Source of the DNA: Actinotalea sp. Marseille-Q4924
GTDB lineage: Bacteria > Actinomycetota > Actinomycetes > Actinomycetales > Cellulomonadaceae
DNA length: 64,000 nt
Direction: 5' to 3'
Assembly: GCF_916618755.1 (NCBI RefSeq)
Contig: NZ_CAKAKB010000003.1
Coordinates: forward strand, 186,001-250,000
Shown: in pieces, positions 16,438-27,105 of the stretch
How positions within the stretch are numbered: the first letter of the stretch is position 1
Layout of the letters: the number at the start of each line of letters is the position of its first letter
The notes under the pieces: generated by a model
What the model was told of the DNA's origin: nothing
The model's database searches: none
What the model saw: only the letters and a program-made list of their open reading frames with translations
Made by a program: the position numbers and the translations under genes

Positions 16438-17211
16438 ATGGCAGACGCGACCCCCGACCCGTCCACGCCCCCGGGCCGACGGCGCCGCGCCGCCGCCAGG
16501 GCGATCACCGGCGGGCGGTCCGCGTGGTCGTGGGTCGGGGACCGCCGTGCCCAGCTCGCCGTGGTCGCCGGGGTGGTCCTCGTCGTGCTCGGCCTCGCCG
16601 GGTTCGTCGCCGTCTTCGACGCCGTGCAGGAGCGGGACGACCTGGCGGCCCTCGACCGGCCCGTCCTCGAGGGGCTCCGAGCGGCCCGCAGCGAACCGGT
16701 CAGCGCCTTCCTCGCCGCCGTGTCGGCGGTGACGGGTCCGGTCGTGCTGCCCGTGGTGGTGGTGGTCTCAGCCGTGGTGTGGGGCGTCCTCGGCAGGAGC
16801 TGGTGGCAGGCCGCCCTCCTCGCCGGGGCGATGGTCCTGTCGACGCTGGTCTCGGTGACCCTCAAGGCGGTCATCGCCCGACCCCGGCCGCCCGTCGACG
16901 CGATGCTCGTGCCGGGGGCGGAGACCACGTACTCCTTCCCGTCCGGGCACACGATCGGCACGGCCACGTTCCTCCTCGTCGTGGCCTACCTGCTGTGGGT
17001 GCCCCGACCCACGGCGGCGTGGCTGCTGGGTGGCCTGGCGCTCGTCGCGGGCGGCGTCGTGCTGGTCGCCCTGAGCAGGCTGTACCTGGGGTACCACTTC
17101 GTCACGGACGTGGTGGCGTCGATGGCGCTCGCGGTGGCCGTGCTCGGCGTCGTGGTGGCGGTCGACCGCCGGCGCGCCGCGCGGGCGGTCACGGTGGCGA
17201 CGCAGGGCTGA
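16438..17211 (+). CDS. PAP2-family membrane phosphatase
   Basis: A 257-residue membrane protein with a type 2 phosphatidic acid phosphatase core. The three motifs are present: KAVIARPRPP (motif 1), YSFPSGHT (motif 2, with the catalytic base His) and SRLYLGYHFVTDV (motif 3, nucleophile His). About six membrane segments surround them. It may dephosphorylate undecaprenyl diphosphate or lipid phosphates; substrate not determinable. The open frame runs further upstream, but ATG 16438 begins the plausible Pro-rich cytosolic tail. Confidence 0.88.
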   Translation: MADATPDPSTPPGRRRRAAARAITGGRSAWSWVGDRRAQLAVVAGVVLVVLGLAGFVAVFDAVQERDDLAALDRPVLEGLRAARSEPVSAFLAAVSAVTGPVVLPVVVVVSAVVWGVLGRSWWQAALLAGAMVLSTLVSVTLKAVIARPRPPVDAMLVPGAETTYSFPSGHTIGTATFLLVVAYLLWVPRPTAAWLLGGLALVAGGVVLVALSRLYLGYHFVTDVVASMALAVAVLGVVVAVDRRRAARAVTVATQG

Positions 17212-17233
17212 CGCGGGTCAGAGCCGACGCGGG

Positions 17234-17306
17234 CGCCCCCGGCAGGATTCGAACCTGCGACCTGCGGATTAGAAGTCCGATGCTCTATCCACTGAGCTAC
17301 GGGGGC
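17234..17306 (-). tRNA. tRNA-Arg (UCU anticodon)
   Basis: The acceptor stem GCCCCCG/CGGGGGC, the anticodon loop TTCTAAT on CGGAC/GTCCG-type stem and the T arm GCAGGTTCGAATCCTGC are seen. Length is 73 nt and CCA is not encoded. Confidence 0.95.
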
Positions 17307-17481
17307 CGGCGCCCGAGGGGCCCGCCCAGAGTACTGGCCTTCCTGGTCGACGTGCCGGTGGACGTGCTGGTCGACGCGCTGGTCCACCTGCTGCTCCCTG
17401 CGCCGGACGAGGTGCCGTCCCGCTCCTCCCGCTCCGGCGCGCGCGTTTGGTCCACACCCCCGCGCACGGGAGGATTGCGCC

Positions 17482-19155
17482 GTGCCCGCTGACGTCGACC
17501 GCTCCGCCTCGGCGCCGCGCGTGGGGCGTGGGCGTGCCGGTGCGCCGGGTGAGGGCGGCGACGACGCCGAGCCGCGGCCCCGCGCCAGCGACTACCTCCT
17601 GGACGCCGTCGGCGACCTGCGTCGGGACCTCGACCGCACGCGCTTCGTGCTGCGCCTCGCCGGGGCCGACCGCGCCGAGCAGCGGCGGCGCGAGCTGCTC
17701 GAGCAGCTCGACGACCAGCTCCTCCCGCGCCTGCGTGAGCTGTCCGCCCCGGCCGTCGTCGTCGTCGCCGGCAGCACCGGCGCGGGGAAGTCGACCCTCG
17801 TCAACTCCGTCGTCGGCGAGGAGGTCTCGCCGGCCGGGGTGCTCCGTCCCACGACGCGACGTCCCGTCCTGGCGCACCACCCCGCCGACGCCGAGCTGCT
17901 CGAGCGCCACCCGCTGCTGGAGGACGTGGACGTCGTCGTCCGCGAGGAGGTGCCGCGCGGCATCGCCCTCGTCGACGCCCCGGACCTGGACTCCCTCCTG
18001 GCGTCCAACCGGACCGTCGCGCAGCGGCTGCTCGACGCCGCGGACCTCTGGGTCTTCGTCACGACCGCGGCTCGCTACGGCGACGCGGTGCCCTGGCAGG
18101 CGCTCGCGCAGGCGGCCGAGCGTGGCACGTCGATGGCCATGGTCCTCAACCGCGTCCCGGCGGACGCGATGACCACCGTCCGATCGGACCTCATGCAGCG
18201 GCTGCGCGACCGCGGCATGACCACGGTGCCGCTCTTCGTCGTGCCCGACGAAGGTCCGCGTCACGGTCTGCTGGCGGCGGGTGTCGTCGCGCCCGTGCGG
18301 CGCTGGCTCGCCATGGTCGCCGGCGCGGACCGCGCCCGCTCCGTCATCCTGCGCACGCAGCGCGGCACGCTCAAGGCGCTGCGGCCCTGGGTCGACGAGC
18401 TCGCCGAGGCCGTCCAGGCGCAGGTGGACGCCCGTGCCGGCCTCGAGCGCGTCGTGGAGGAGGCGCTCGAGGCGCCTGCTCAGCGCGCCGAGCTGGCGGT
18501 CCGCGGCGGGGCGGCGGCGGACGGCCCGGTGCGTGCCCGGTGGGCCGCCGTCGGCGGCGCCCGGGGTCCGCTCGCCGGGCGCTGGACCCGCCGCGGGCTG
18601 GAGGCGCGCGCGGAGGCGCTCGCGTCCCTGCGTGCGGAGCTGCTGACGTCCGCGACCGTGCTGCTGACCGCGGCGCGCCGGCACGCGCAGGACGGCGTCC
18701 TCGGCGCCCTGGAGCGCAGCGCGCTGCCCGGTGCGCCGGGGCTGCTCGACGCGGTCGGGCCGACCGACGTCCCCGCCGGCCACGGCGCCGGCGACGCCGC
18801 CGCGTGGGTCGGCCTCGCCGCGTCCGTCCTGCAGGAGCTGGGTGCGGGTGACCGGAGGAGCGCCGGCGCCGTGGACCGCCTCGTCAAGGGCGTCGGGTCC
18901 GACGGCGCGGCCACCCTCCTCGCGGCCGCCGCGGCCGGGCTCGGTGCCGCGGGCGTCCTGCTCACCGGCGTGCTCGGGGCGGAGGCGACGGCGACGGCCG
19001 TCCGACGGCTGCAGGACGACCTCGCGGCCCGCGTCCGTGCGCAGGCCGCCGCCGGGGCGGACCCGGCGCGCGCCGTGCTGTCCGCACCCGACCTCGCCGA
19101 CGACGCCGCGTCGCGCCTGCGCCTGCGGCTCGCCGTCCTGAAGGGGCTGACATGA
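17482..19155 (+). CDS. Large dynamin-like GTPase, first of pair 1
   Basis: A 557-residue GTPase. G1 is AGSTGAGKSTLVNS (about 96-109), the switch threonines lie in RPTTRRPVL, G3 is VDAPDLDSL, and the G4 position reads VLNRVPAD, where the usual Asp of NKxD is lost. The remaining 350 residues are helical with a Gly/Ala/Leu-rich hydrophobic hairpin near 470-500. The paralogue at 23404 has the same layout. It overlaps the next gene by four bases (ATGA). The tandem arrangement resembles the DynA/DynB dynamin-like pair of Streptomyces; that comparison is an inference. The upstream GAGGAT six bases before the GTG could be a ribosome site or a -10 element. Confidence 0.82.
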   Translation: MPADVDRSASAPRVGRGRAGAPGEGGDDAEPRPRASDYLLDAVGDLRRDLDRTRFVLRLAGADRAEQRRRELLEQLDDQLLPRLRELSAPAVVVVAGSTGAGKSTLVNSVVGEEVSPAGVLRPTTRRPVLAHHPADAELLERHPLLEDVDVVVREEVPRGIALVDAPDLDSLLASNRTVAQRLLDAADLWVFVTTAARYGDAVPWQALAQAAERGTSMAMVLNRVPADAMTTVRSDLMQRLRDRGMTTVPLFVVPDEGPRHGLLAAGVVAPVRRWLAMVAGADRARSVILRTQRGTLKALRPWVDELAEAVQAQVDARAGLERVVEEALEAPAQRAELAVRGGAAADGPVRARWAAVGGARGPLAGRWTRRGLEARAEALASLRAELLTSATVLLTAARRHAQDGVLGALERSALPGAPGLLDAVGPTDVPAGHGAGDAAAWVGLAASVLQELGAGDRRSAGAVDRLVKGVGSDGAATLLAAAAAGLGAAGVLLTGVLGAEATATAVRRLQDDLAARVRAQAAAGADPARAVLSAPDLADDAASRLRLRLAVLKGLT

Positions 19156-20693
19156 CCGACCTCCCGCCGGACGCTGCAGGCCCGCGGACCCGTGGACTGC
19201 TGCACCGCGTCGCGGACCTCGAGGAGGCCCTGGTCCGGGGCGGTGGCCGGCTGCCCGAGGACGCCGTCGGCGTGGCGCGGCGGTCCCTGGCCGCGGTCCG
19301 CGAGCGGCTGGCCCTCGGTGTCGACCACACGGTCGTGGCGCTGGTGGGCGGGACGGGCTCCGGCAAGTCCAGCCTCTTCAACGCCCTCTCGGGGCTGAGG
19401 TTCGCCGACGTGGGTGCGCGGCGGCCGACCACCTCCGCCGTCACGGCGTGCACCTGGGGCGGCGCGGATCCGCTGCTGGACTGGCTCGGGGTGGCCCCGG
19501 ACCGCCGCATCGAGCGGGAGAGCGCCCTGGACGGCGACACGCAGGCGGGTCTGCGGGGCCTCGTGCTGCTCGACCTGCCCGACCACGACTCGGTGGCGGA
19601 GGAGCACCGCGCCGTCGTGGACCGGCTGCTGCCGATGGTGGACCTGCTCGTGTGGGTCGTCGACCCCCAGAAGTACGCCGACGACGCCCTGCACACCGGC
19701 TACCTGCGCCACCTCGTCGGGCACGAGGGCTCGATGCTCGTCGTCCTCAACCAGGTCGACACGGTGCCGGTGGGCTCCCAGGGCGCCCTCCTGAACGACA
19801 TCGCCCGGCTGCTGCGCGAGGACGGTCTGGCCGACGTCCCCGTCCACGCCGCGTCGGCGACGACGGGCGACGGGGTGCCCGTGCTGCGCGCCGCGATCGC
19901 GCGGGCGGTCGCCGGTCGGGGGCAGGCCGAGCGACGGGCGGACGCCGAGCTCGCGGACGCGTCACGGGCCCTGGCGGCCTCGGTCGCGGACGGCGAGCCG
20001 CGGAACCTGCCGCGGGACGCGACCGTCGAGGAGCTCGTCCGACTCGTGGGCGCGGACGCCGGTGCGGAGGCGGTCGTCGCGGGGGCCGTGCCGGAGCTGG
20101 TGCCGGCCGACGCGGAGCGCGTCGCCGTCGTCCGCCGCTCGTGGCTCGACGAGGTCGCGGGGCCCCTGCCGCTGCCGTGGCGCGAGGCGGTGGACGCGTC
20201 GGTGCCCAGCGCGGACGGGCTGCGCGAGGAGGCGGACCGGGCGGTGACCGCGGTCGACCTCACGCCCACCGACCTCTCGGCGGCACACCGACGCCGGAGC
20301 GTGGCGGTGGCGCTCGCCGTCGTCGGTGGGGTGCTCGCGGTGGCCGCGGTCATCGTCGGCGTCGTCGTGGCCGACGGGACGGTCGTGGCGCTCGTGCTCG
20401 GAGCCGCGGCTCTCGTGGCGCTGCTCGCCGCGGGTGCGGCCGCCGTGGGGGCTCGGGGTGCCGCGGACCGGGACCGGCGGGCTCGGGCAGCACGGCTCCT
20501 CGCCGAGGTGCGGACGGTGCTGGGCGGGGTCGTCGACGAGGCGCTCGTCGTCCCGACCCGCGCCGTCCATGCCGATCACCGCGCCGTCCGGCGCGCCGCG
20601 ACGGGTCACTCCGCCGGGCACGTCGCTGCTGCGAGCGACGACGCACCGGTGCGGGGCGCCGCGACGGCGGAACCCGGCCGCCGCGCCCGCTGA
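19152..20693 (+). CDS. Membrane-anchored GTPase, second of pair 1
   Basis: A 513-residue protein with a full G domain: G1 VGGTGSGKSSLFNA (about 64-77), switch ARRPTTSAV, G3 LLDLPDHDSV, the conserved VWVVDPQKYADDALH, and G4 LNQVDTV, which is near canonical. Two adjacent membrane helices (about 378-430) form a C-terminal hairpin. A basic C-terminal tail follows. The ATG overlaps the previous stop, so both are made in fixed ratio and probably work together at the membrane. Its closest relative in the window is the gene at 25386, with identical DLPDHDSV and VDPQKYAD blocks. Confidence 0.85.
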   Translation: MTDLPPDAAGPRTRGLLHRVADLEEALVRGGGRLPEDAVGVARRSLAAVRERLALGVDHTVVALVGGTGSGKSSLFNALSGLRFADVGARRPTTSAVTACTWGGADPLLDWLGVAPDRRIERESALDGDTQAGLRGLVLLDLPDHDSVAEEHRAVVDRLLPMVDLLVWVVDPQKYADDALHTGYLRHLVGHEGSMLVVLNQVDTVPVGSQGALLNDIARLLREDGLADVPVHAASATTGDGVPVLRAAIARAVAGRGQAERRADAELADASRALAASVADGEPRNLPRDATVEELVRLVGADAGAEAVVAGAVPELVPADAERVAVVRRSWLDEVAGPLPLPWREAVDASVPSADGLREEADRAVTAVDLTPTDLSAAHRRRSVAVALAVVGGVLAVAAVIVGVVVADGTVVALVLGAAALVALLAAGAAAVGARGAADRDRRARAARLLAEVRTVLGGVVDEALVVPTRAVHADHRAVRRAATGHSAGHVAAASDDAPVRGAATAEPGRRAR

Positions 20694-20826
20694 CGACGCC
20701 GTCCACAGTCACGACCGGGGGCGCGGCCTCCCCAGGCGGCGCGGACCCCCGGGTGGTTCCGCCCTGTGCTGCGACAGCCTCGCTGCGGGGCCGGACGGAC
20801 CGGCTCCGCAGAGCTGGAGGTGGCGC

Positions 20827-21417
20827 ATGACAGGCAGCGGACTGACCGTGACCGTGGTCGGGTGGGCGGCGACGACGCCGCGCGAGATCTCTGGGGACGG
20901 CGTGCCGTACACGAGCTTCCGCGTCGCGACGACCCCGCGCCGGTTCGACCCACGCGCAGGCGCGTGGACCGACGGCCAGACGGAGTGGATCACCGTCAAG
21001 GCGTTCCGGGACGTGGCGCTCAACGTCGGCTCGTCGATCCGCAAGGGCGACCCGGTCGTCGCCACCGGGCGGCTGCGCACCGAGGAGTGGCAGGGCGAGT
21101 CGGGTCCGCGGATGTCGCTCGTGCTGGATGTCGTCGCGCTCGGCCACGACCTGACGCGTGGACGGGCCGCCTTCACCAGGACGGTGAACGTCGGTGCGGA
21201 CGCCGCCCGGTCGGGGACGGGGCGCCCGCCTGCCGGTGGCCCCGTCGTCGACGACCCCTGGGCAACCACCGGGCCCGCGGACGCGGTCGGCGAGGACGAG
21301 TTCGCCGAGGAGCCGGTCGCCCCCGACGGCGACGACGAGTCGGCGGGTCGGGGGTCCGAGGCCGACGGTTCAGCACTCGAGGCGGCCGGGTCGGGGCGCG
21401 CGGCCCGGACGCCGTAG
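20827..21417 (+). CDS. ssb: Single-stranded DNA-binding protein
   Basis: A 196-residue protein with an N-terminal OB fold (VTVVGWAATTPRE, YTSFRVATTPRRFD, EWITVKAFRDVALNV, KGDPVVATGRLR, about 7-105) and an acidic, disordered tail. The tail lacks the DDDIPF tip of the main replicative SSB, so this is a second paralogue. AGCTGGAGGTGGCGC supplies a good ribosome site before ATG 20827. It sits directly upstream of ettA. Its TAG stop overlaps the ettA -10 hexamer. Confidence 0.88.
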   Translation: MTGSGLTVTVVGWAATTPREISGDGVPYTSFRVATTPRRFDPRAGAWTDGQTEWITVKAFRDVALNVGSSIRKGDPVVATGRLRTEEWQGESGPRMSLVLDVVALGHDLTRGRAAFTRTVNVGADAARSGTGRPPAGGPVVDDPWATTGPADAVGEDEFAEEPVAPDGDDESAGRGSEADGSALEAAGSGRAARTP

Positions 21418-21420
21418 GCT
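21415..21420 (+). promoter_or_regulatory. -10 hexamer for ettA, fused to the ssb stop codon
   Basis: TAGGCT begins with the TAG stop codon of ssb. Transcription from it would give an ettA leader of about 110 nt. No convincing -35 is present, so this is tentative. Confidence 0.35.
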
Positions 21421-21535
21421 GGGCGGTCGGCAGCAGGCCCGTCGGGCGGCGTGCGCGTCCCCGCTGCGGCGACCGGTGACCACCGGCGGGCCGGCCCTGA
21501 CCACCCACCACCACCGACTGGAGCGAACCGGACCC

Positions 21536-23218
<1,683 letters not shown>

Positions 23219-23231
23219 CGCGACCGCCACC

Positions 23232-23265
23232 GCGAGGGCCGTCCCTGCACGGGGGCGGCCCTCGC
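23232..23265 (+). terminator. Hairpin terminator after ettA
   Basis: GCGAGGGCCG pairs with CGGCCCTCGC around a 14-base loop, 13 bases after the stop codon. Confidence 0.65.
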
Positions 23266-23288
23266 TGCCGCTGCCGCTGCCGCTGTCG
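23265..23288. repeat. Short hexamer repeat (CTGCCG, four units)
   Basis: Three CTGCCG units and one CTGTCG follow each other directly after the ettA terminator in non-coding DNA. Confidence 0.5.
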
Positions 23289-23403
23289 CGTCGGCAGCGC
23301 GTGAGCCACGCACGCGCGGACCCGGGCCGCCTGCGACAGACTGGCGGGCGGGCGTTGCCCGCGCCGGCCCGGCACGGGCCGGTGACCAGGACGAGGAGGC
23401 GCC

Positions 23404-25398
23404 GTGACGGCTGAGGGCGACGCGGTGACGGGTGAACCGGTGACGGGCGACGCAGTGACGCGTGAACCGGTGACGGGCCACGCGCTGACGGGCGAACCGG
23501 TGACGGGCGAGGCGGCGACGGGCGAGGCGGTGACGGGCGAGGCGGCGACGGGCGAGGCGGTGACCGGTGGCGCGGGGACGGGCGACGCGGACTCGACCGA
23601 CCGGCTGCTCTCGGCCCTGACCGCCCTGCGGACCACCGTGCAGGACGCCCGGCTGCCGCTGGACCTGCCGGGAGCCGACCACCACCGCCGCACCGCACGC
23701 CGTCTCGTGGAGCACCTGGACGACTACCTCCTTCCCCGGGTACGGCAGATGGGTGCGCCGCTGCTGGCCGTCGTGGGCGGCTCCACCGGCGCGGGGAAGT
23801 CGACGCTCGTCAACAGCCTCGTGGGCAGCGAGGTCACCGCCGCGGGTGTCCTGCGGCCCACCACGCGCTCGCCCGTGCTGGTGCACCACCCGGACGACAC
23901 GGCGTGGTTCGCGACCGACCGGATCCTCCCGACGCTGCCGCGCGTGACCGGTCGGGACGCGCAGGGCCGTGCCCTGCGGCTCGTCGCGGACGTCGACGTG
24001 CCGCGCGGTCTGGCGATCCTCGACGCCCCCGACATCGACTCGGTCGTCGAGGAGAACCGCGAGCTCGGCGAGGAGCTCCTCGGCGCCGCTGACCTGTGGG
24101 TGTTCGTCACGACGGCGGCCCGCTACGCCGACGCCGTCCCGTGGGACCTCCTCGCCGCGGCAGCGCGTCGTCGGGCCGTCGTGACCGTCGTCCTCAACCG
24201 CGTCGACCCGCCCGCGCGGACCGCCGTCGCCGCCGACCTGGGCCGCATGCTGACGGAGAACGGCCTGCCCGAGGCGCGCCTCGTGACCGTCGACGAGGCG
24301 GCGCTCGTCGACGGTCGCCTGCCCCGCTCGGCCGTCGCGGACCTGGACGCCTGGCTGCGCGCCGTCGTCGGCGACAGCGGGGCGCGCGAGCAGGTCGTCC
24401 ACCGGACGGTCGCCGGGGCCGTGGAGGACGTGCTCGCGACGGTGCCGACGCTGGCCTCGGCCGTCGACGAGCACGTCGCGCACGCCGGCCGGCTCCGCTC
24501 GCAGCTGGACCAGGCGTACGACGACGCCCGGCAGCGGGTGGCCGCTGCCACGTCGGACGGGACGATGCTGCGGGGCGAGGTCCTCGCCCGGTGGCAGGAG
24601 TTCGTGGGCACGGGCGAGGTGTTCCGGGCGATCGAGGCCCGGGTGAGCAACCTCCGGGACCGCGCTGCGGCCTTCCTGCGCGGACGTCCCGCGCCGGAGC
24701 CGGTCGCCGAGGCGATCTCCAGCGGCCTCGTCGACCTGGTCGTGGACGCCGCGGACCGGGCCGCCGAGCGGACGGCCGCGGCGTGGCGTGCCGACCCGGC
24801 GGGCGCTCGCCTGGTCGAGGGCCTGTGGCTCACGCGGGCGTCGGGCGACCTGCGCGGCCGCGTGGCGGAGCAGGTGCGCGCGTGGCAGCGCGGCGTCCTC
24901 GACCTCGTCTCGACGGAGGGCGCGGACAAGCGCTCGACGGCGCGGGCGCTGTCCTTCGGCGTCAACGCGCTCGGCGCGACGCTCATGGTGGTCATCTTCG
25001 CCTCCACCGGTGGCCTCACGACGGCCGAGGTGGGGGTCGCCGGGGGCACGGCCGTCCTCGCCCAGCGGCTCCTCGAGGCCGTGTTCGGCGACGAGGCGGT
25101 CCGCCGCCTGACCCGCACGGCGCACGAGGACCTCGTGGCCCGGTTCGACCGGCTCCTCGACGACGAGGCGCGACGCTTCGCGACCGTCGTCGACGCCCTG
25201 GACCTCACGCCTGCCGCAGGCCAGCGGCTGCGTGCCGCCGCGCACCGGGCCGCCGCCGACGCCGCCTGGCTCGGTGCCGCCGTCGAGCTGCCGCCCGTGC
25301 TCAGCGGACCCGGCGAGCGCGCCGACGACGTGCGCGTCGAGGGGCCACCACCGGAGTCCGGTCTGCGGCGCTGGTGGAGGTCGTTGTGGGAGGGCTGA
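23404..25398 (+). CDS. Large dynamin-like GTPase with N-terminal pentapeptide repeat, first of pair 2
   Basis: A 664-residue paralogue of the gene at 17482. Residues 8-62 are eleven tandem five-residue units of the type V/A-T-G-E-A/P. The G domain follows: G1 GGSTGAGKSTLVNS (about 128-141), RPTTRSPVL, G3 LDAPDIDSV, and G4 LNRVDPP, which keeps the Asp that its paralogue lost. A long helical region ends in a hydrophobic hairpin (about 517-560). GAGGAGG lies five bases before GTG 23404, which fixes the start, although many repeat units also offer an in-frame GTG. It overlaps the next gene by 13 bases. Confidence 0.85.
   Translation: MTAEGDAVTGEPVTGDAVTREPVTGHALTGEPVTGEAATGEAVTGEAATGEAVTGGAGTGDADSTDRLLSALTALRTTVQDARLPLDLPGADHHRRTARRLVEHLDDYLLPRVRQMGAPLLAVVGGSTGAGKSTLVNSLVGSEVTAAGVLRPTTRSPVLVHHPDDTAWFATDRILPTLPRVTGRDAQGRALRLVADVDVPRGLAILDAPDIDSVVEENRELGEELLGAADLWVFVTTAARYADAVPWDLLAAAARRRAVVTVVLNRVDPPARTAVAADLGRMLTENGLPEARLVTVDEAALVDGRLPRSAVADLDAWLRAVVGDSGAREQVVHRTVAGAVEDVLATVPTLASAVDEHVAHAGRLRSQLDQAYDDARQRVAAATSDGTMLRGEVLARWQEFVGTGEVFRAIEARVSNLRDRAAAFLRGRPAPEPVAEAISSGLVDLVVDAADRAAERTAAAWRADPAGARLVEGLWLTRASGDLRGRVAEQVRAWQRGVLDLVSTEGADKRSTARALSFGVNALGATLMVVIFASTGGLTTAEVGVAGGTAVLAQRLLEAVFGDEAVRRLTRTAHEDLVARFDRLLDDEARRFATVVDALDLTPAAGQRLRAAAHRAAADAAWLGAAVELPPVLSGPGERADDVRVEGPPPESGLRRWWRSLWEG
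23425..23589 (+). repeat. 15-bp coding minisatellite, 11 units
   Basis: Eleven in-frame units close to GTGACGGGCGAGGCG encode the repeats VTGEP, VTGDA, VTREP, VTGHA, LTGEP, VTGEA, ATGEA, VTGEA, ATGEA, VTGGA and GTGDA. The units between residues 33 and 52 are nearly identical pairs, which suggests recent duplication of a 30-bp block. Unit number could change by slippage without breaking the frame. Confidence 0.9.
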
Positions 25399-27059
25399 CC
25401 GTCGCGGAGCGGCTCGACGCCCTCGCGCGTGCCGTCGTCGCCGGCCGGGACGTCCTGCCGCGGGACGTCGTCGTCGCCGCGGCCGCCGTCGAGGACCGCG
25501 CCGGGCACCGCATGCGCCTGTCGGCCGACCACACCGTGGTCGCCTTCGCGGGCGCCACCGGTTCGGGCAAGTCCTCGCTCGTCAACGCCGTCACGGGGGT
25601 CGACGTCGCCGCCGTCGACGTGCTCCGGCCGACGACGTCGGAGGCCCTCGCGCTCGTGCGCGGCGAGGAGGGCTCCGCCGCGCTCCTGGACTGGCTCGGT
25701 GTGCGGCGCCGGCACGTGCTCGAGGTGGAGCCCACCCCTGACGGCCCGGCGGACGCCGCGTGGTTCGCGCGGAACCGCCGGCCCGTCGACGAGGGCGGGC
25801 TCGTGCTGCTCGACCTGCCCGACCACGACTCGGTCGTCGTCGAGCACCGGCTGGAGGCCGAGCGGCTCGTCGCGCTCGTCGACCTCATGGTGTGGGTCGT
25901 CGACCCGCAGAAGTACGCGGACGCCGCGCTGCACGACCGCTACCTGCGGAACCTCACCGGCCACCGCGACGTGCTGCTCGTCGCGCTCAACCAGATCGAC
26001 CGGCTGCCGCCCGCCCAGCGGGACGCCTGCGCCGCGGACCTGGCTCGGCTCCTCGCCGACGACGGGCTGGCCGGCGTCCCCGTCCTGCTCACCTCCGCGC
26101 GCACGGGCGAGGGTGTCGAGGCGCTGCGGGACCGTCTCGACGACGCGGCCCGCCGCCGGGAGGCGGCGACAGCACGGACCGTCGCGGACGTGCGGGAGGT
26201 CGCCGAGCGCATCCGCGCGGTGACGGCACCGACCACGTCCGCGCCGCCGCAGGCACGGCGGGACCTCGTGGTGGCCCTGGAACGGGCCGGTGGCGTCCCG
26301 CTCGTGACCGCGGCCGTGCGTGCCGGCTGGGCGGCTCGCGGACGCCGTGCGACCGGCTGGCCCCCGACGCGCTGGCTGGCGCGCTTCCGACCGGACCCCC
26401 TCCGCAGGCTCCACCTCGGGCGTACGGGGGGCCGCGCCGACGAGGCGGATCCCGACGCCGAGGTCGTGCGCTCGTCGCTGCCGGCGCCCGGTCCCGCGGA
26501 GGAGGCGAAGGCGCGGGGCGCCGTGCGCGCCTACGTCGACCAGGTGACGCAGGGCGCGCCCGACCCTTGGGTGCTGCACGCCCGCACCGCCCCCGACCAC
26601 GACGGCCTGCCGGACGCGCTGGACCACGCGGTGGCGTCGACGCCGGTGCTGCCCGCCCGGCGGCCGGGGTGGTGGGCGGCCGTCGGGGCGCTCCAGTGGC
26701 TGCTGCTCGCCGTGCTGGTCGGCGGCGCCCTGTGGCTCGGGGCGCTCGCGGTGCTCGCCTCGCTCCAGCTGCCGGCCCCGGAGCCCCCGCGGTGGGGAGA
26801 CGTGCCGTGGCCGACGGTCGCCCTGCTCGGCGGAGCCCTCGCCGGTCTGCTCGTCGCACTGGTCGCACGGGTCGCCGTCGGGGTCGGTGCCCGCCGGCAG
26901 GCCGCACGCGCGACGGCACGGCTGCACGAGGCGGTCGCACTCGTGGCCGACCGGCGGGTCGTCGAGCCCGTCCGCGAGGTGCTCGACAGGATGGCGGCCT
27001 GCCACGCGGAGGCGACCACGGCGGCTGCCGAGCCCGGCCGCCGCGGGCGCTCGCGCTGA
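25386..27059 (+). CDS. Membrane-anchored GTPase, second of pair 2
   Basis: A 557-residue paralogue of the gene at 19152. G1 AGATGSGKSSLVNA (about 55-68), RPTTSEALAL, G3 LLDLPDHDSV, VWVVDPQKYADAALH and G4 LNQIDRL are conserved. Two membrane helices (about 430-500) carry Trp-rich edges. GTG 25386 is chosen because GGAGG lies five bases upstream, inside the end of the preceding gene; the overlap suggests translational coupling. Compared with its paralogue it has a longer Arg/Pro-rich insert after the G domain (about 300-370). Confidence 0.85.
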   Translation: MGGLTVAERLDALARAVVAGRDVLPRDVVVAAAAVEDRAGHRMRLSADHTVVAFAGATGSGKSSLVNAVTGVDVAAVDVLRPTTSEALALVRGEEGSAALLDWLGVRRRHVLEVEPTPDGPADAAWFARNRRPVDEGGLVLLDLPDHDSVVVEHRLEAERLVALVDLMVWVVDPQKYADAALHDRYLRNLTGHRDVLLVALNQIDRLPPAQRDACAADLARLLADDGLAGVPVLLTSARTGEGVEALRDRLDDAARRREAATARTVADVREVAERIRAVTAPTTSAPPQARRDLVVALERAGGVPLVTAAVRAGWAARGRRATGWPPTRWLARFRPDPLRRLHLGRTGGRADEADPDAEVVRSSLPAPGPAEEAKARGAVRAYVDQVTQGAPDPWVLHARTAPDHDGLPDALDHAVASTPVLPARRPGWWAAVGALQWLLLAVLVGGALWLGALAVLASLQLPAPEPPRWGDVPWPTVALLGGALAGLLVALVARVAVGVGARRQAARATARLHEAVALVADRRVVEPVREVLDRMAACHAEATTAAAEPGRRGRSR

Positions 27060-27105
27060 CGACGCCCGACCGACGACGCCCCGCCGCGGCGGGGGAGGAG
27101 GAACC

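Noticed and set aside
23265-23288. CTGCCG hexamer repeat as a phase-variation switch
   Set aside because: It is outside any gene or visible promoter and follows a terminator; only four imperfect units.
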